A stretch of 64,000 bases of DNA, taken from assembly GCF_001905735.1 (NCBI RefSeq), contig NZ_LISW01000001.1:1484155-1548154 (forward strand). Reading direction: 5' to 3'. The notes under the pieces were generated by a model that was not told the DNA's origin, did not search any database, and saw only the letters and a list, made by a program, of their open reading frames with translations. Shown here one piece after another: positions 54,527-62,079 of the stretch. Source of the DNA: Streptomyces sp. CB01249. GTDB lineage: Bacteria; Actinomycetota; Actinomycetes; Streptomycetales; Streptomycetaceae. The position numbers and the translations under genes are program-made. Every line of letters begins with the position of its first letter. Position 1 is the stretch's first letter.

Positions 54527-57523
54527 ATGAAACGCAACGCCCACCGGGTGCTGAGACGCACCCTGGCGTCCGCCGCTGCCGCCGCCGCGGTGTGCGGGCT
54601 GCTCACCGCACTGCCGGACACCGGCATCGACGCCCGGCCCGTCGCGGCCTCCGACGCGACGACCACCGTCTTCTACTTCACCAAGACGAAGAACTGGGCC
54701 GCCTACAACCTGCATTACGCCCCCGACGGCGGTTCGTGGACCACCGTGCCCGGGGTCGCCATGGAGGCCGCCTGCACCGACTGGGTCAAGAAGACCGTCC
54801 CGCTCTCCGGTGCCGAGGGCATCCAGGCGACCTTCAACAACGGATCGGGCGTCTGGGACAACAACGGGGGCGCGAACTACGACCTGGGCAGCGGGAACAT
54901 CACGGTCAAGGACGGGGTCGTCGCCCACAGCGACCCGTGCGCGGACAGCGGTGACCCCGACCCGAGCCCCACGCCGTCCGACGCGGCGCACACCGCCTCG
55001 GTGTACTACTCCACCGCCACCGTCGGCTGGACGACCACCAACCTCCACTACCAGCCCGCGGGCGGCTCGTGGACCACCGTGCCCGGTGTCGGTATGGAAC
55101 CGGCCTGCACCGGCTGGGTGAAGAAGACGGTCGACCTCGGAACCGCGACCTCGATGAAGGCCGCGTTCAACAACGGCAACGGCGTCTGGGACAACAACAA
55201 CGGCGCCGACTACACCATCCCGGCCGGCCTCAGCACCGTGAAGGACCGCGCGGTCGCCAAGGACGCCCAGGACCCGTGCGCCGCCGAACCCGCCGACACC
55301 GAGGCGCCCACCGTGCCGTCGGCGGTCACCGCGAAGGCCGACGGCGTCGCGGTCGTCCTGAGCTGGGAACCCTCCACGGACAACACGAAGGTGACCAAGT
55401 ATCAGGTCACCCGCACGGGCGGTACCAAGGGCAGCGTCGTCACCGATGTGACCTCCACCGTGCTCTCCGAATCGGGCCTGGAGGAGCACACCGCCTACAC
55501 CTACACCGTCAAGGCGATCGACGCGGCGGGCAACACCTCCGCCGCCTCCGCGCCCGCCACGGCGACCACCGGTGACAAACCCCCGGCGGCCGCCCAGGGC
55601 ACACCGCTCGGCACCGACCCCCGCAAGGACCCGATCTACTTCGTCCTCACGGCCCGCTTCAACGACGGCGACGCGAGCAACAACCGGGGCGGCAGCCAGG
55701 ACGTCAAGTCCGGCAACGCGGCCAACAACGACCCCATGTTCCGGGGGGACTTCAAGGGCCTGGTCAACAAGCTGGACTACATCAAGGGGCTCGGCTTCTC
55801 CGCCATCTGGATCACCCCGGTCGTCCTGAACCGGTCCGACTACGACTACCACGGCTACCACGGATACGACTTCTACAAGGTCGACCCCCGCCTGGAGTCC
55901 GCCGGAGCCTCCTACCAGGACCTCATCAACGCCGCCCACGCCAAGGGCATCAAGATCTACCAGGACGTCGTCTACAACCACTCCTCGCGCTGGGGCGCCA
56001 AGGGCCTGTTCACGCCCACCGTCTACGGCGTCCGCGACACCCAGTGGAGCTGGTACTACGACGAGAAGAACGAGGGCTTCGAGTACGACGGGCTCACCGT
56101 CGAATCCAAGAGCGGCAAGTCCTACTACAACGGCGACATGTGGTCCACCGCCGAGCCCGCCGGCAACACCTGCCTCAACTGGGGCAAGCCCACCGGCGGC
56201 AAGTCCGCCGAGGGCTACACCCTCTACAACTGCCAGTGGCCCAACCCCACATCGGGGATGTTCCCGAAGGAGTACTACCACACCTGCTGGCTCGGCAACT
56301 GGGAGGGCGAGGACTCCCGCTCCTGCTGGCTGCACGAGGACCTGGCCGACTTCAACACCGAGTCCGCGCCGGTGCAGAACTACCTGATCGGCGCCTACGA
56401 CAAGTACATCGACATGGGCGTGGACGGCTTCCGCATCGACACCGCGGTGCACATCCCGCGCACCACCTGGAACCGCCGCTTCCTGCCCGCGATCCAGGAG
56501 CGCGTCACCCAGAAGTTCGGCGCCGAGGCCGCGAAGAACTTCCTCGTCTTCGGCGAGGTCGGCGCCTTCGTCAACGACAAGTGGAACCGCGGCTCGGTCA
56601 ACCACTCGGCGCAGTTCTTCACCTGGAAGGAACGCAAGGAGTACGACGCCGACGACGCCAAGGCAGCGCTGGAGATGTACGACTACGAGGAGCAGCTCGG
56701 CACCGGCAACCAGCCGACCTCCGCCAACGCGTTCCTGGACGGCAACAGCTACCACACCCCGGACCACAGCCAGTTCTCCGGCATGAACATCATCGACATG
56801 CGCATGCACATGAACTTCGGTGACGCCACCAACGCGTTCAACAACGGCAAGGACTCCGACGACTCCACCAACGACGCCACCTACAACGTCGTCTACGTCG
56901 ACAGCCACGACTACGGGCCCAACAAGAGCAGCGAACGCTACGCGGGCGGCACCGACGCCTGGGCCGAGAACATGTCCCTGATGTGGACCTTCCGCGGCAT
57001 CCCGACCCTCTACTACGGATCGGAGATCGAATTCCAGGCCGGCAAGAAGATCGACTGCGGCCCCACCTGCCCCCTGGCCACCACCGGCCGCGCCTACTAC
57101 GGCGACCATCTCGCGGGCAACGTCACCGCCTCGGAGTTCTCGCAGGTCGACTCCGCCTCCGGCGAGGTCGCGAACACCCTCGCCCAGCCCCTGGTCAAGC
57201 ACCTCCAGCGGCTCAACCAGATCCGCCGCGCCGTCCCCGCCCTGCAAATGGGCCAGTACTCCACGGACGGCATCACCGGCCAGATGGCGTACAAGCGCCG
57301 CTACACCAGTGGGACGACCGACAGCTTCGCCCTGGTCACCGTCACGGGCGGCGCCTCGTACACCGGCATCCCCAATGGCACCTACAAGGACGCCGTCACC
57401 GGTGACACCCGGGTTGTCACCGATGGAAAGCTCACCGTCGACGCCCCCGGCAAGGGCAACATGCGCGTGTACGTGCTGAACGGCCCCGGAAAGATCGGCA
57501 CCGCGGGCCCCTACCTGAAGTGA
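54527..57523 (+). CDS. secreted GH13 alpha-amylase-type enzyme with two CBM25-like domains
   Basis: 998 residues from the ATG at 54527 (TGGAGA upstream). Signal peptide (about 1-42), two tandem CBM25-type starch-binding domains (about 45-140 and 160-250; both with 'NLHY..GGSWTTVPGV' and 'FNNG.GVWDNN'), a fibronectin type III domain (about 262-350), then the GH13 barrel from about 370. Catalytic motifs: 'IYQDVVYNHSS', nucleophile Asp638 in 'GVDGFRIDTAVH', acid Glu677 in 'LVFGEVG', Asp795 in 'YVDSHDYGP'. It should degrade starch or related alpha-glucans outside the cell. It stands alone, ending at a strong terminator. Confidence 0.93.
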   Translation: MKRNAHRVLRRTLASAAAAAAVCGLLTALPDTGIDARPVAASDATTTVFYFTKTKNWAAYNLHYAPDGGSWTTVPGVAMEAACTDWVKKTVPLSGAEGIQATFNNGSGVWDNNGGANYDLGSGNITVKDGVVAHSDPCADSGDPDPSPTPSDAAHTASVYYSTATVGWTTTNLHYQPAGGSWTTVPGVGMEPACTGWVKKTVDLGTATSMKAAFNNGNGVWDNNNGADYTIPAGLSTVKDRAVAKDAQDPCAAEPADTEAPTVPSAVTAKADGVAVVLSWEPSTDNTKVTKYQVTRTGGTKGSVVTDVTSTVLSESGLEEHTAYTYTVKAIDAAGNTSAASAPATATTGDKPPAAAQGTPLGTDPRKDPIYFVLTARFNDGDASNNRGGSQDVKSGNAANNDPMFRGDFKGLVNKLDYIKGLGFSAIWITPVVLNRSDYDYHGYHGYDFYKVDPRLESAGASYQDLINAAHAKGIKIYQDVVYNHSSRWGAKGLFTPTVYGVRDTQWSWYYDEKNEGFEYDGLTVESKSGKSYYNGDMWSTAEPAGNTCLNWGKPTGGKSAEGYTLYNCQWPNPTSGMFPKEYYHTCWLGNWEGEDSRSCWLHEDLADFNTESAPVQNYLIGAYDKYIDMGVDGFRIDTAVHIPRTTWNRRFLPAIQERVTQKFGAEAAKNFLVFGEVGAFVNDKWNRGSVNHSAQFFTWKERKEYDADDAKAALEMYDYEEQLGTGNQPTSANAFLDGNSYHTPDHSQFSGMNIIDMRMHMNFGDATNAFNNGKDSDDSTNDATYNVVYVDSHDYGPNKSSERYAGGTDAWAENMSLMWTFRGIPTLYYGSEIEFQAGKKIDCGPTCPLATTGRAYYGDHLAGNVTASEFSQVDSASGEVANTLAQPLVKHLQRLNQIRRAVPALQMGQYSTDGITGQMAYKRRYTSGTTDSFALVTVTGGASYTGIPNGTYKDAVTGDTRVVTDGKLTVDAPGKGNMRVYVLNGPGKIGTAGPYLK

Positions 57524-57530
57524 CCCGTCC

Positions 57531-57564
57531 GTGTGGGTGCCCCGGCCGTCCGGGGCACCCACAC
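57531..57564. terminator. strong bidirectional terminator
   Basis: A perfect 15-bp stem (GTGTGGGTGCCCCGG / CCGGGGCACCCACAC) with a CCGT loop, 7 nt after the amylase-type gene and 4 nt before the stop of the convergent sugar kinase gene. It serves both. Confidence 0.9.
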
Positions 57565-57568
57565 GTCG

Positions 57569-58471
57569 TCACGCGCCCAGCAGCTCCGCCCGGCCGATCA
57601 TGGCCGTCGAGCCCGGAGCCGTACACGCGAAGGCGCCCGCCACCGCGCCCAGCCGGGCGCACTCGGCAGGCTCACGCCCGTCGAGCCTGCCGTACAGGAA
57701 GCCGGTGACGAACGCGTCGCCCGCCCCGTTGGAGTCGACCACCGGCGCCGGCGGCACCACCGCCGGAACACGCACCGGCTCGTCGCCGCCGTCGCGCGTG
57801 AGGAGGTACGCACCCTCCGCGCCCGCCGTCGCCACCACAGCCCCGGCCCGGCCCTCGCGCAGGATCTCCCGCATCAGCGCGGGCGCGCGCTCCCCGGTCG
57901 TCGCCGCGCTGAAGAACACCAGATCGGACCGGAGCGCGAACTCCCGCTGATGCGCGTTCAGCCCGTCCCAGTCGTGCAGGTCCGTGGAGACCGGCACCCC
58001 CAGCGCCTCGATGTCGTCGTACAGGAACCGGGCGAAGTGCGTGATCGACAGATGGACATGGCGGGCCCGCCGCAGGTGGGGCAGATAGAACTCCCGGGGC
58101 ATCCGCAGATCCTCCGGGTCCCGGGCGTCGTAGAACGACATCCGCCGGCCCGTGGCGTCCACCAGATTCACCGCACGCCGGGTCCCCGCCGGCGAGATCA
58201 CCGCGTGGAACTCCACATCACCCTTCGCCAGGCGCTCGCGCACCTGGTTGCCGGTCCAGTCGTCACCGATGCAGTCCAGGAACGCCACATCGAGCCCCAG
58301 CGCGCGGGCGCCGAGCGCCACATTGCCGCCGGTCTGGCCGGGCCACTCCTGGATCGGGCCGACCATCACCGCGTCCGCCAGCGGGACCGGCAGGGCGTCG
58401 ACGCGGACGATCGTGTCCACCCCGCTGCCGCCGACCACCACGACGTCGTACTCCGCTTGTCGTTGGACCAC
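57569..58471 (-). CDS. PfkB-family carbohydrate kinase
   Basis: 300 residues from the GTG at 58471 with GAGGGGG upstream; an in-frame ATG 14 codons earlier lacks a site. PfkB signatures: 'YDVVVVGGSGVDTIVRVDAL', 'GPIQEWPGQTGGNVALGARA' (signature 1) and 'VVDSNGAGDAFVTGFLYGRL' (signature 2, catalytic Asp in GAGD). It phosphorylates a sugar or nucleoside in the cytoplasm; the exact substrate is not evident. It stands alone, convergent with the amylase-type gene. Confidence 0.92.
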   Translation of the reverse strand: MVQRQAEYDVVVVGGSGVDTIVRVDALPVPLADAVMVGPIQEWPGQTGGNVALGARALGLDVAFLDCIGDDWTGNQVRERLAKGDVEFHAVISPAGTRRAVNLVDATGRRMSFYDARDPEDLRMPREFYLPHLRRARHVHLSITHFARFLYDDIEALGVPVSTDLHDWDGLNAHQREFALRSDLVFFSAATTGERAPALMREILREGRAGAVVATAGAEGAYLLTRDGGDEPVRVPAVVPPAPVVDSNGAGDAFVTGFLYGRLDGREPAECARLGAVAGAFACTAPGSTAMIGRAELLGA

Positions 58472-58600
58472 TGAGCCCCCTCTCGTGTTCCCGCCGCGCC
58501 CAGTATCGCCCACCTGACCGGCCGCTCGACGCGCGCCCGGGACACCCGCTGGCTAGGCTCGACCGGGGGCCGACGACCTTGTTCCATGGAGGCTCACGCC

Positions 58601-59062
58601 ATGATGCTGTTGCCCGAACCGCGCGACATCCCGCCGCGCCTCGCCACCGGCGCTTTCATCCTCAACTCCGGCCTCGGCAAGCTCAAGGCCGACGAGGCGA
58701 CCGCCCAGGGGCTGCACGGGATGGCCAGCAACGCCTATCCGTTCCTCGGCAAGCTGGAACCCGCCCGGTTCACCCGGTTGCTCGCCTGGTCCGAGATCGC
58801 CGTCGGTGCCGCGCTGCTGACCCCGGTCGTGCCGACCCGGCTCGCCGGACTCGCCCTCACCGGGTTCTCCGGCGGCCTCTTCGGCCTCTACCTGCGGACC
58901 CCCGGCATGCGGGAGCCCGGCAGCCTGCGGCCGACGCAGGACGGGATCGCGCTCGCCAAGGACTCCTGGATGCTGGGCATCGGCCTCGGCTTCCTCGGCG
59001 CCGGCGGCTCCTGCGCACGCGCCGCCTCGAAGTGCCGCACCCGGCGCCGGTGCTCGCGCTGA
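58601..59062 (+). CDS. small membrane protein, DoxX-like
   Basis: 153 residues from the first ATG of ATGATG at 58601, 8 nt after GGAGG; an upstream ATG at 58586 overlaps that site. Three to four hydrophobic segments ('LATGAFILNSGLGKLKADEA', 'WSEIAVGAALLTPVVPTRLA', 'GLALTGFSGGLFGLYL', 'DSWMLGIGLGFLGAGG') resemble DoxX-type proteins. The C-terminus is short, basic and Cys-containing. The role is unknown; no partner gene is obvious. Confidence 0.75.
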   Translation: MMLLPEPRDIPPRLATGAFILNSGLGKLKADEATAQGLHGMASNAYPFLGKLEPARFTRLLAWSEIAVGAALLTPVVPTRLAGLALTGFSGGLFGLYLRTPGMREPGSLRPTQDGIALAKDSWMLGIGLGFLGAGGSCARAASKCRTRRRCSR

Positions 59063-59072
59063 ACCGACGCCG

Positions 59073-61148
59073 TCACGCGTGGACCCGGGCCATCAGCAGC
59101 GCCACGTCGTCGTGGCCGTCCGGGTCCCGCAGCTCGCGCAGCAGCCGGTCGCACGTTGCGTCGAGCGACGCGTCCGGGGTGCGCAACAGCCCCAGCAGCG
59201 TCGCCAGGCGGCTGTCGATGTCGTCCTCCCGGGTCTCGACCAGGCCGTCCGTGTAGAGGACCAGCCGGTCGCCCGGGCCGAGCGGGACCGTGACATCGCT
59301 GAACGGCACCCCGCCCACGCCCAGCGGCGCCCCGGCCGGCAGATCGAGCAGCACCGGCTCACCGCCCTCCGGGATCAGTACCGGCGGCAGATGCCCGGCC
59401 GTGGACACCCGGCACCGCCCGGCGGCCGGGTCGTACGCCGCGTAGACACAGGTGGCGAACCACGGGTCGAGGCCGGCGGTGATCTCGTCCAGGTGCCCCA
59501 GCACCTCGGCGGGCTCCAGGGAGAGCCGGGACAGGGTCTGGGTGGCGGTGCGCAGCCGGCCCATCGTGGTCGCCGCGTTGATCCCGCTGCCCATCACATC
59601 GCCCACCACCAGGGCGGTCCCGCCGCCGCGCAGCCCGATCACGTCGAACCAGTCGCCGCCGACCTCGTAGCGCGAGGCGGCGGGCCGGTAGCGGGACACC
59701 ACGTCCAGGCCCACCGGGTCGTGATGGTTGCGCGGCAGCATGCTGCGCTGAAGGGTGAGCGCGGTCTCCTGCTGCTGGCGGTAGAGCCGGGCGTTGTCGA
59801 TGCCGACCGCGGCCCGGGCCGCCAGCTCGGCGGCCAGCGCCTCGTCCTCCGCCGTGAACGGCAGCGGGTTGTCCGTCCGGATCAGGTCGATCGCCCCGAG
59901 CACCTCGCCCCGTGCGATCAGCGGCACCGCCAGATACGAATGCGCACCGGCCTCCGCGAGCAGGGCGGCCGACCGCTCGTCCCGGGCCACCCGCGCCAGC
60001 TTCTCCGCGTCGAGGTGCGGCACCCGCACCGGCCGGGCCGTCCGCACACACTGGGTGACCAGGCGGTCGGCGCCGTAGCGGGCGGCCCGGCCCGGAGGGT
60101 CCGCCGCCTCCACCACGGGCGTCGGCCGGGCCGCGACCACGGCGAGGGCCTGGATGAGGAGCGGGCCGTCCACCGGTCCGGGGCGCCCTTTCAGGACGCT
60201 GTCCAGCACGTCCACCGCCGCGACGTCGGCGAGCTGCGGCACGGTGACCTCGGCCAGTTCCAGGGCCGTCTGCTCCAGGTCGAGCGTGGTGCCGATGCGC
60301 ACCGAGGCGTCGGCGATCAGCGCGAGGTGCTGCCGGGCCCGCTCCGCCTCGGCCGCCGCGCGGTACCGGTCGGTGACGTCGATCAGGGACACGGCGATGC
60401 CCAGCACCCGTCCCGCGGAGTCGTCCAGCCGGTACAGCGACACCGACCAGGCGCGGTCGGCGTCCGGTGCGGCGGGGGAGCGGCCGGCCACCTGGCGCGA
60501 CACCTGCGGCACACCGCTGTCCAGCACCTCCCGCGCGGCCGCCTCCAGGCCCTCCGGGTCCAGGAACGACAGGGCCTCGCCCACCGGCCGCCCCAGATGC
60601 TCGGCGGCGCTCAGGCCGTCCATCCGTTCCAGCGCGGCGTTCGCGGACATGAAGCGCAGATCCGGGCCCAGCACCGCGAGGCCGATCGGCGACTGGTCGA
60701 CCAGGCCCACCGACAGCGCCAGATCCCGCTCCAGGCGGCGCAGCACGTCTCCGTCGGCCGCCAGCCCCAGCGCGTAGAAGTCACCCCGGTCGTCCTGCAA
60801 CCGCATGTTGCGGAACTCCAGCAGCCGCGTGGTGCCGTCCTTGTGCCGTACGGGGAAGACCCCGGCCCAGGCCTCGCCGCTGCGCATCACCTCGCCGAAC
60901 AGGCGCAGCACCAGCTCGAAGTGCTCCTCGTCGACCAGCACCCGGGCGGCGAACTCGCCCAGCGCCTCCTCGGCGGAGTACCCCAGCAGCCGTTCCGCCT
61001 GCGGGCTCCACAGGACGATCCGGCCCTGGGTGTCCAGGACGAGCGCGGCGACCCCGAGGACGTCGAGCAGACCGCTCTCGGACGACTGGCGCGCGCCCGC
61101 CCGGCGGGCCTCGCCCCAGCCGATCCGCATGTCATCACTGCCGCCCAC
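59073..61148 (-). CDS. PAS-GAF-SpoIIE (PP2C) serine phosphatase
   Basis: 691 residues starting from a GTG after GGGAAGGA. Two PAS domains (about 26-140, 'ALVLDTQGRIVLWSPQAERL'; and about 150-270, 'GLAVLGPDLRFMSANAALER'), a GAF domain (about 285-440) and a C-terminal SpoIIE-type PP2C domain ('YEVGGDWFDVIGLRGGGTAL', 'VVGDVMGSGINAATTMGRLR', 'LYTDGLVETREDDIDSRLAT'). Such proteins dephosphorylate anti-sigma-factor antagonists and so activate sigma factors in response to sensed signals. No sigma factor or antagonist gene is in the window. Cytoplasmic. Confidence 0.95.
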   Translation of the reverse strand: MGGSDDMRIGWGEARRAGARQSSESGLLDVLGVAALVLDTQGRIVLWSPQAERLLGYSAEEALGEFAARVLVDEEHFELVLRLFGEVMRSGEAWAGVFPVRHKDGTTRLLEFRNMRLQDDRGDFYALGLAADGDVLRRLERDLALSVGLVDQSPIGLAVLGPDLRFMSANAALERMDGLSAAEHLGRPVGEALSFLDPEGLEAAAREVLDSGVPQVSRQVAGRSPAAPDADRAWSVSLYRLDDSAGRVLGIAVSLIDVTDRYRAAAEAERARQHLALIADASVRIGTTLDLEQTALELAEVTVPQLADVAAVDVLDSVLKGRPGPVDGPLLIQALAVVAARPTPVVEAADPPGRAARYGADRLVTQCVRTARPVRVPHLDAEKLARVARDERSAALLAEAGAHSYLAVPLIARGEVLGAIDLIRTDNPLPFTAEDEALAAELAARAAVGIDNARLYRQQQETALTLQRSMLPRNHHDPVGLDVVSRYRPAASRYEVGGDWFDVIGLRGGGTALVVGDVMGSGINAATTMGRLRTATQTLSRLSLEPAEVLGHLDEITAGLDPWFATCVYAAYDPAAGRCRVSTAGHLPPVLIPEGGEPVLLDLPAGAPLGVGGVPFSDVTVPLGPGDRLVLYTDGLVETREDDIDSRLATLLGLLRTPDASLDATCDRLLRELRDPDGHDDVALLMARVHA

Positions 61149-61348
61149 GGACGATCCTTCCCAGCCGCCACCGTGCCCGACGCAGGCCCGCCGTCTCCCA
61201 TGATCGCCCCTGAGCCGCCGCCCCCGCAGCTTCGCGGGAAGTGAAGAGGACGCGAAGGAAGCGTCAGCGGGGTTTCGGGGGCGAAATGCCGGTCACCCGC
61301 AGCGTACCGAGGCAAACGCGACGCAACGACCGTCAGGAGTGAGAGTCC

Positions 61349-61603
61349 ATGGAGAACTGGCGCATGCACGCGGCCTGCCGCGACGAGGACCCGGACCTGT
61401 TCTTCCCCATCGGAAGCACCGGCCCGGCGCTCGGCCAGGTCGAAGAGGCCAAGGCGGTGTGCCGACGCTGCCCCGTACAGGAGGAATGCCTGCGGTGGGC
61501 CCTGGAGAACAACCAGGACGCCGGGGTGTGGGGCGGACTGGGGGAGAACGAGCGGCGCGCCCTGAAGCGTCGTACCCGGCAACGGTCGCACCGCTCCGGA
61601 TAA
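61349..61603 (+). CDS. WhiB-family iron-sulfur regulator (WblE/WhiB1-like paralogue)
   Basis: 84 residues. Four cluster cysteines: Cys10, Cys38, Cys41 and Cys47 in 'HAACRDEDPDLFFPIGSTGP' and 'AKAVCRRCPVQEECLRWALE', then the GVWGG turn and a basic tail (ALKRRTRQRSHR). It closely resembles short WhiB1/WblE-type proteins, which bind 4Fe-4S, contact the housekeeping sigma factor and respond to oxygen or nitric oxide. AGGAG precedes the ATG by 9 nt. It is followed after 13 nt by a membrane protein gene. Confidence 0.95.
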   Translation: MENWRMHAACRDEDPDLFFPIGSTGPALGQVEEAKAVCRRCPVQEECLRWALENNQDAGVWGGLGENERRALKRRTRQRSHRSG

Positions 61604-61616
61604 GGCAGGATGAAGC

Positions 61617-61943
61617 ATGGACACCAAGGCTTGGATCATCGTCGGCGTGGCACTCGCGCTGCTCATGCTGGCCGCCGTCGGCGTCCTCCTGGTGCGGGTC
61701 CTGAAGGCCAGGAAACTGCTGGTGGACGCCGGTGTCCCGCTGCACAACAAGGCGCTGGTCTGGGCGGCGGTGCTGTACACCGTGTCGCCGGTCGACCTGC
61801 TGCCCGACCCGGTCTATCTCGATGACATCGGGTTCCTCCTGCTGGCCCTGCGCTCGCTGCACGCCGCGGCGCGGGCGGCGGGGGTCGGCGGTGGCGGCCG
61901 CGCGGAGCACCCCGTCGAGGCCGGGCCGAAACTCGTTCCGTAG
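61617..61943 (+). CDS. DUF1232 (YkvA-like) small membrane protein
   Basis: 108 residues. An N-terminal membrane helix ('WIIVGVALALLMLAAVGVLL') and the DUF1232 core 'YTVSPVDLLPDPVYLDDIGF' with 'LLLALRSLH'. The family is widespread, of unknown function, and membrane-bound. It probably shares a transcript with the WhiB-like gene 13 nt upstream. Confidence 0.9.
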   Translation: MDTKAWIIVGVALALLMLAAVGVLLVRVLKARKLLVDAGVPLHNKALVWAAVLYTVSPVDLLPDPVYLDDIGFLLLALRSLHAAARAAGVGGGGRAEHPVEAGPKLVP

Positions 61944-61984
61944 CCCTTCGCGCACATTCCGGTGAACCCGGCGCGTCCTGATCG

Positions 61985-62033
61985 TTGACAGCTGGACGAG
62001 TACACGTCACTCTCCTGGGAGAGCGCTCTCCCA
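61985..62033 (+). promoter_or_regulatory. promoter with CebR-like palindromic operator
   Basis: A consensus TTGACA (61985-61990), 17 nt, and a weak CACTCT (62008-62013) precede the perfect 18-bp palindrome TGGGAGAGCGCTCTCCCA (62016-62033), which would lie at the start point. It is a close variant of the TGGGAGCGCTCCCA operator of the LacI-family cellobiose regulator CebR, so glycan-induced expression of the following glycosidase is likely. Confidence 0.7.
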
Positions 62034-62079
62034 ACCCGCCGCGGGATCCCCGTCCCGCACTCTTCCGCCAGGAGAGAAT

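Noticed and set aside
54407..57562. 1051-codon reverse-strand frame over the amylase-type gene
   Set aside because: Antisense shadow, Val/Gly-rich, and it crosses the terminator and promoter regions.
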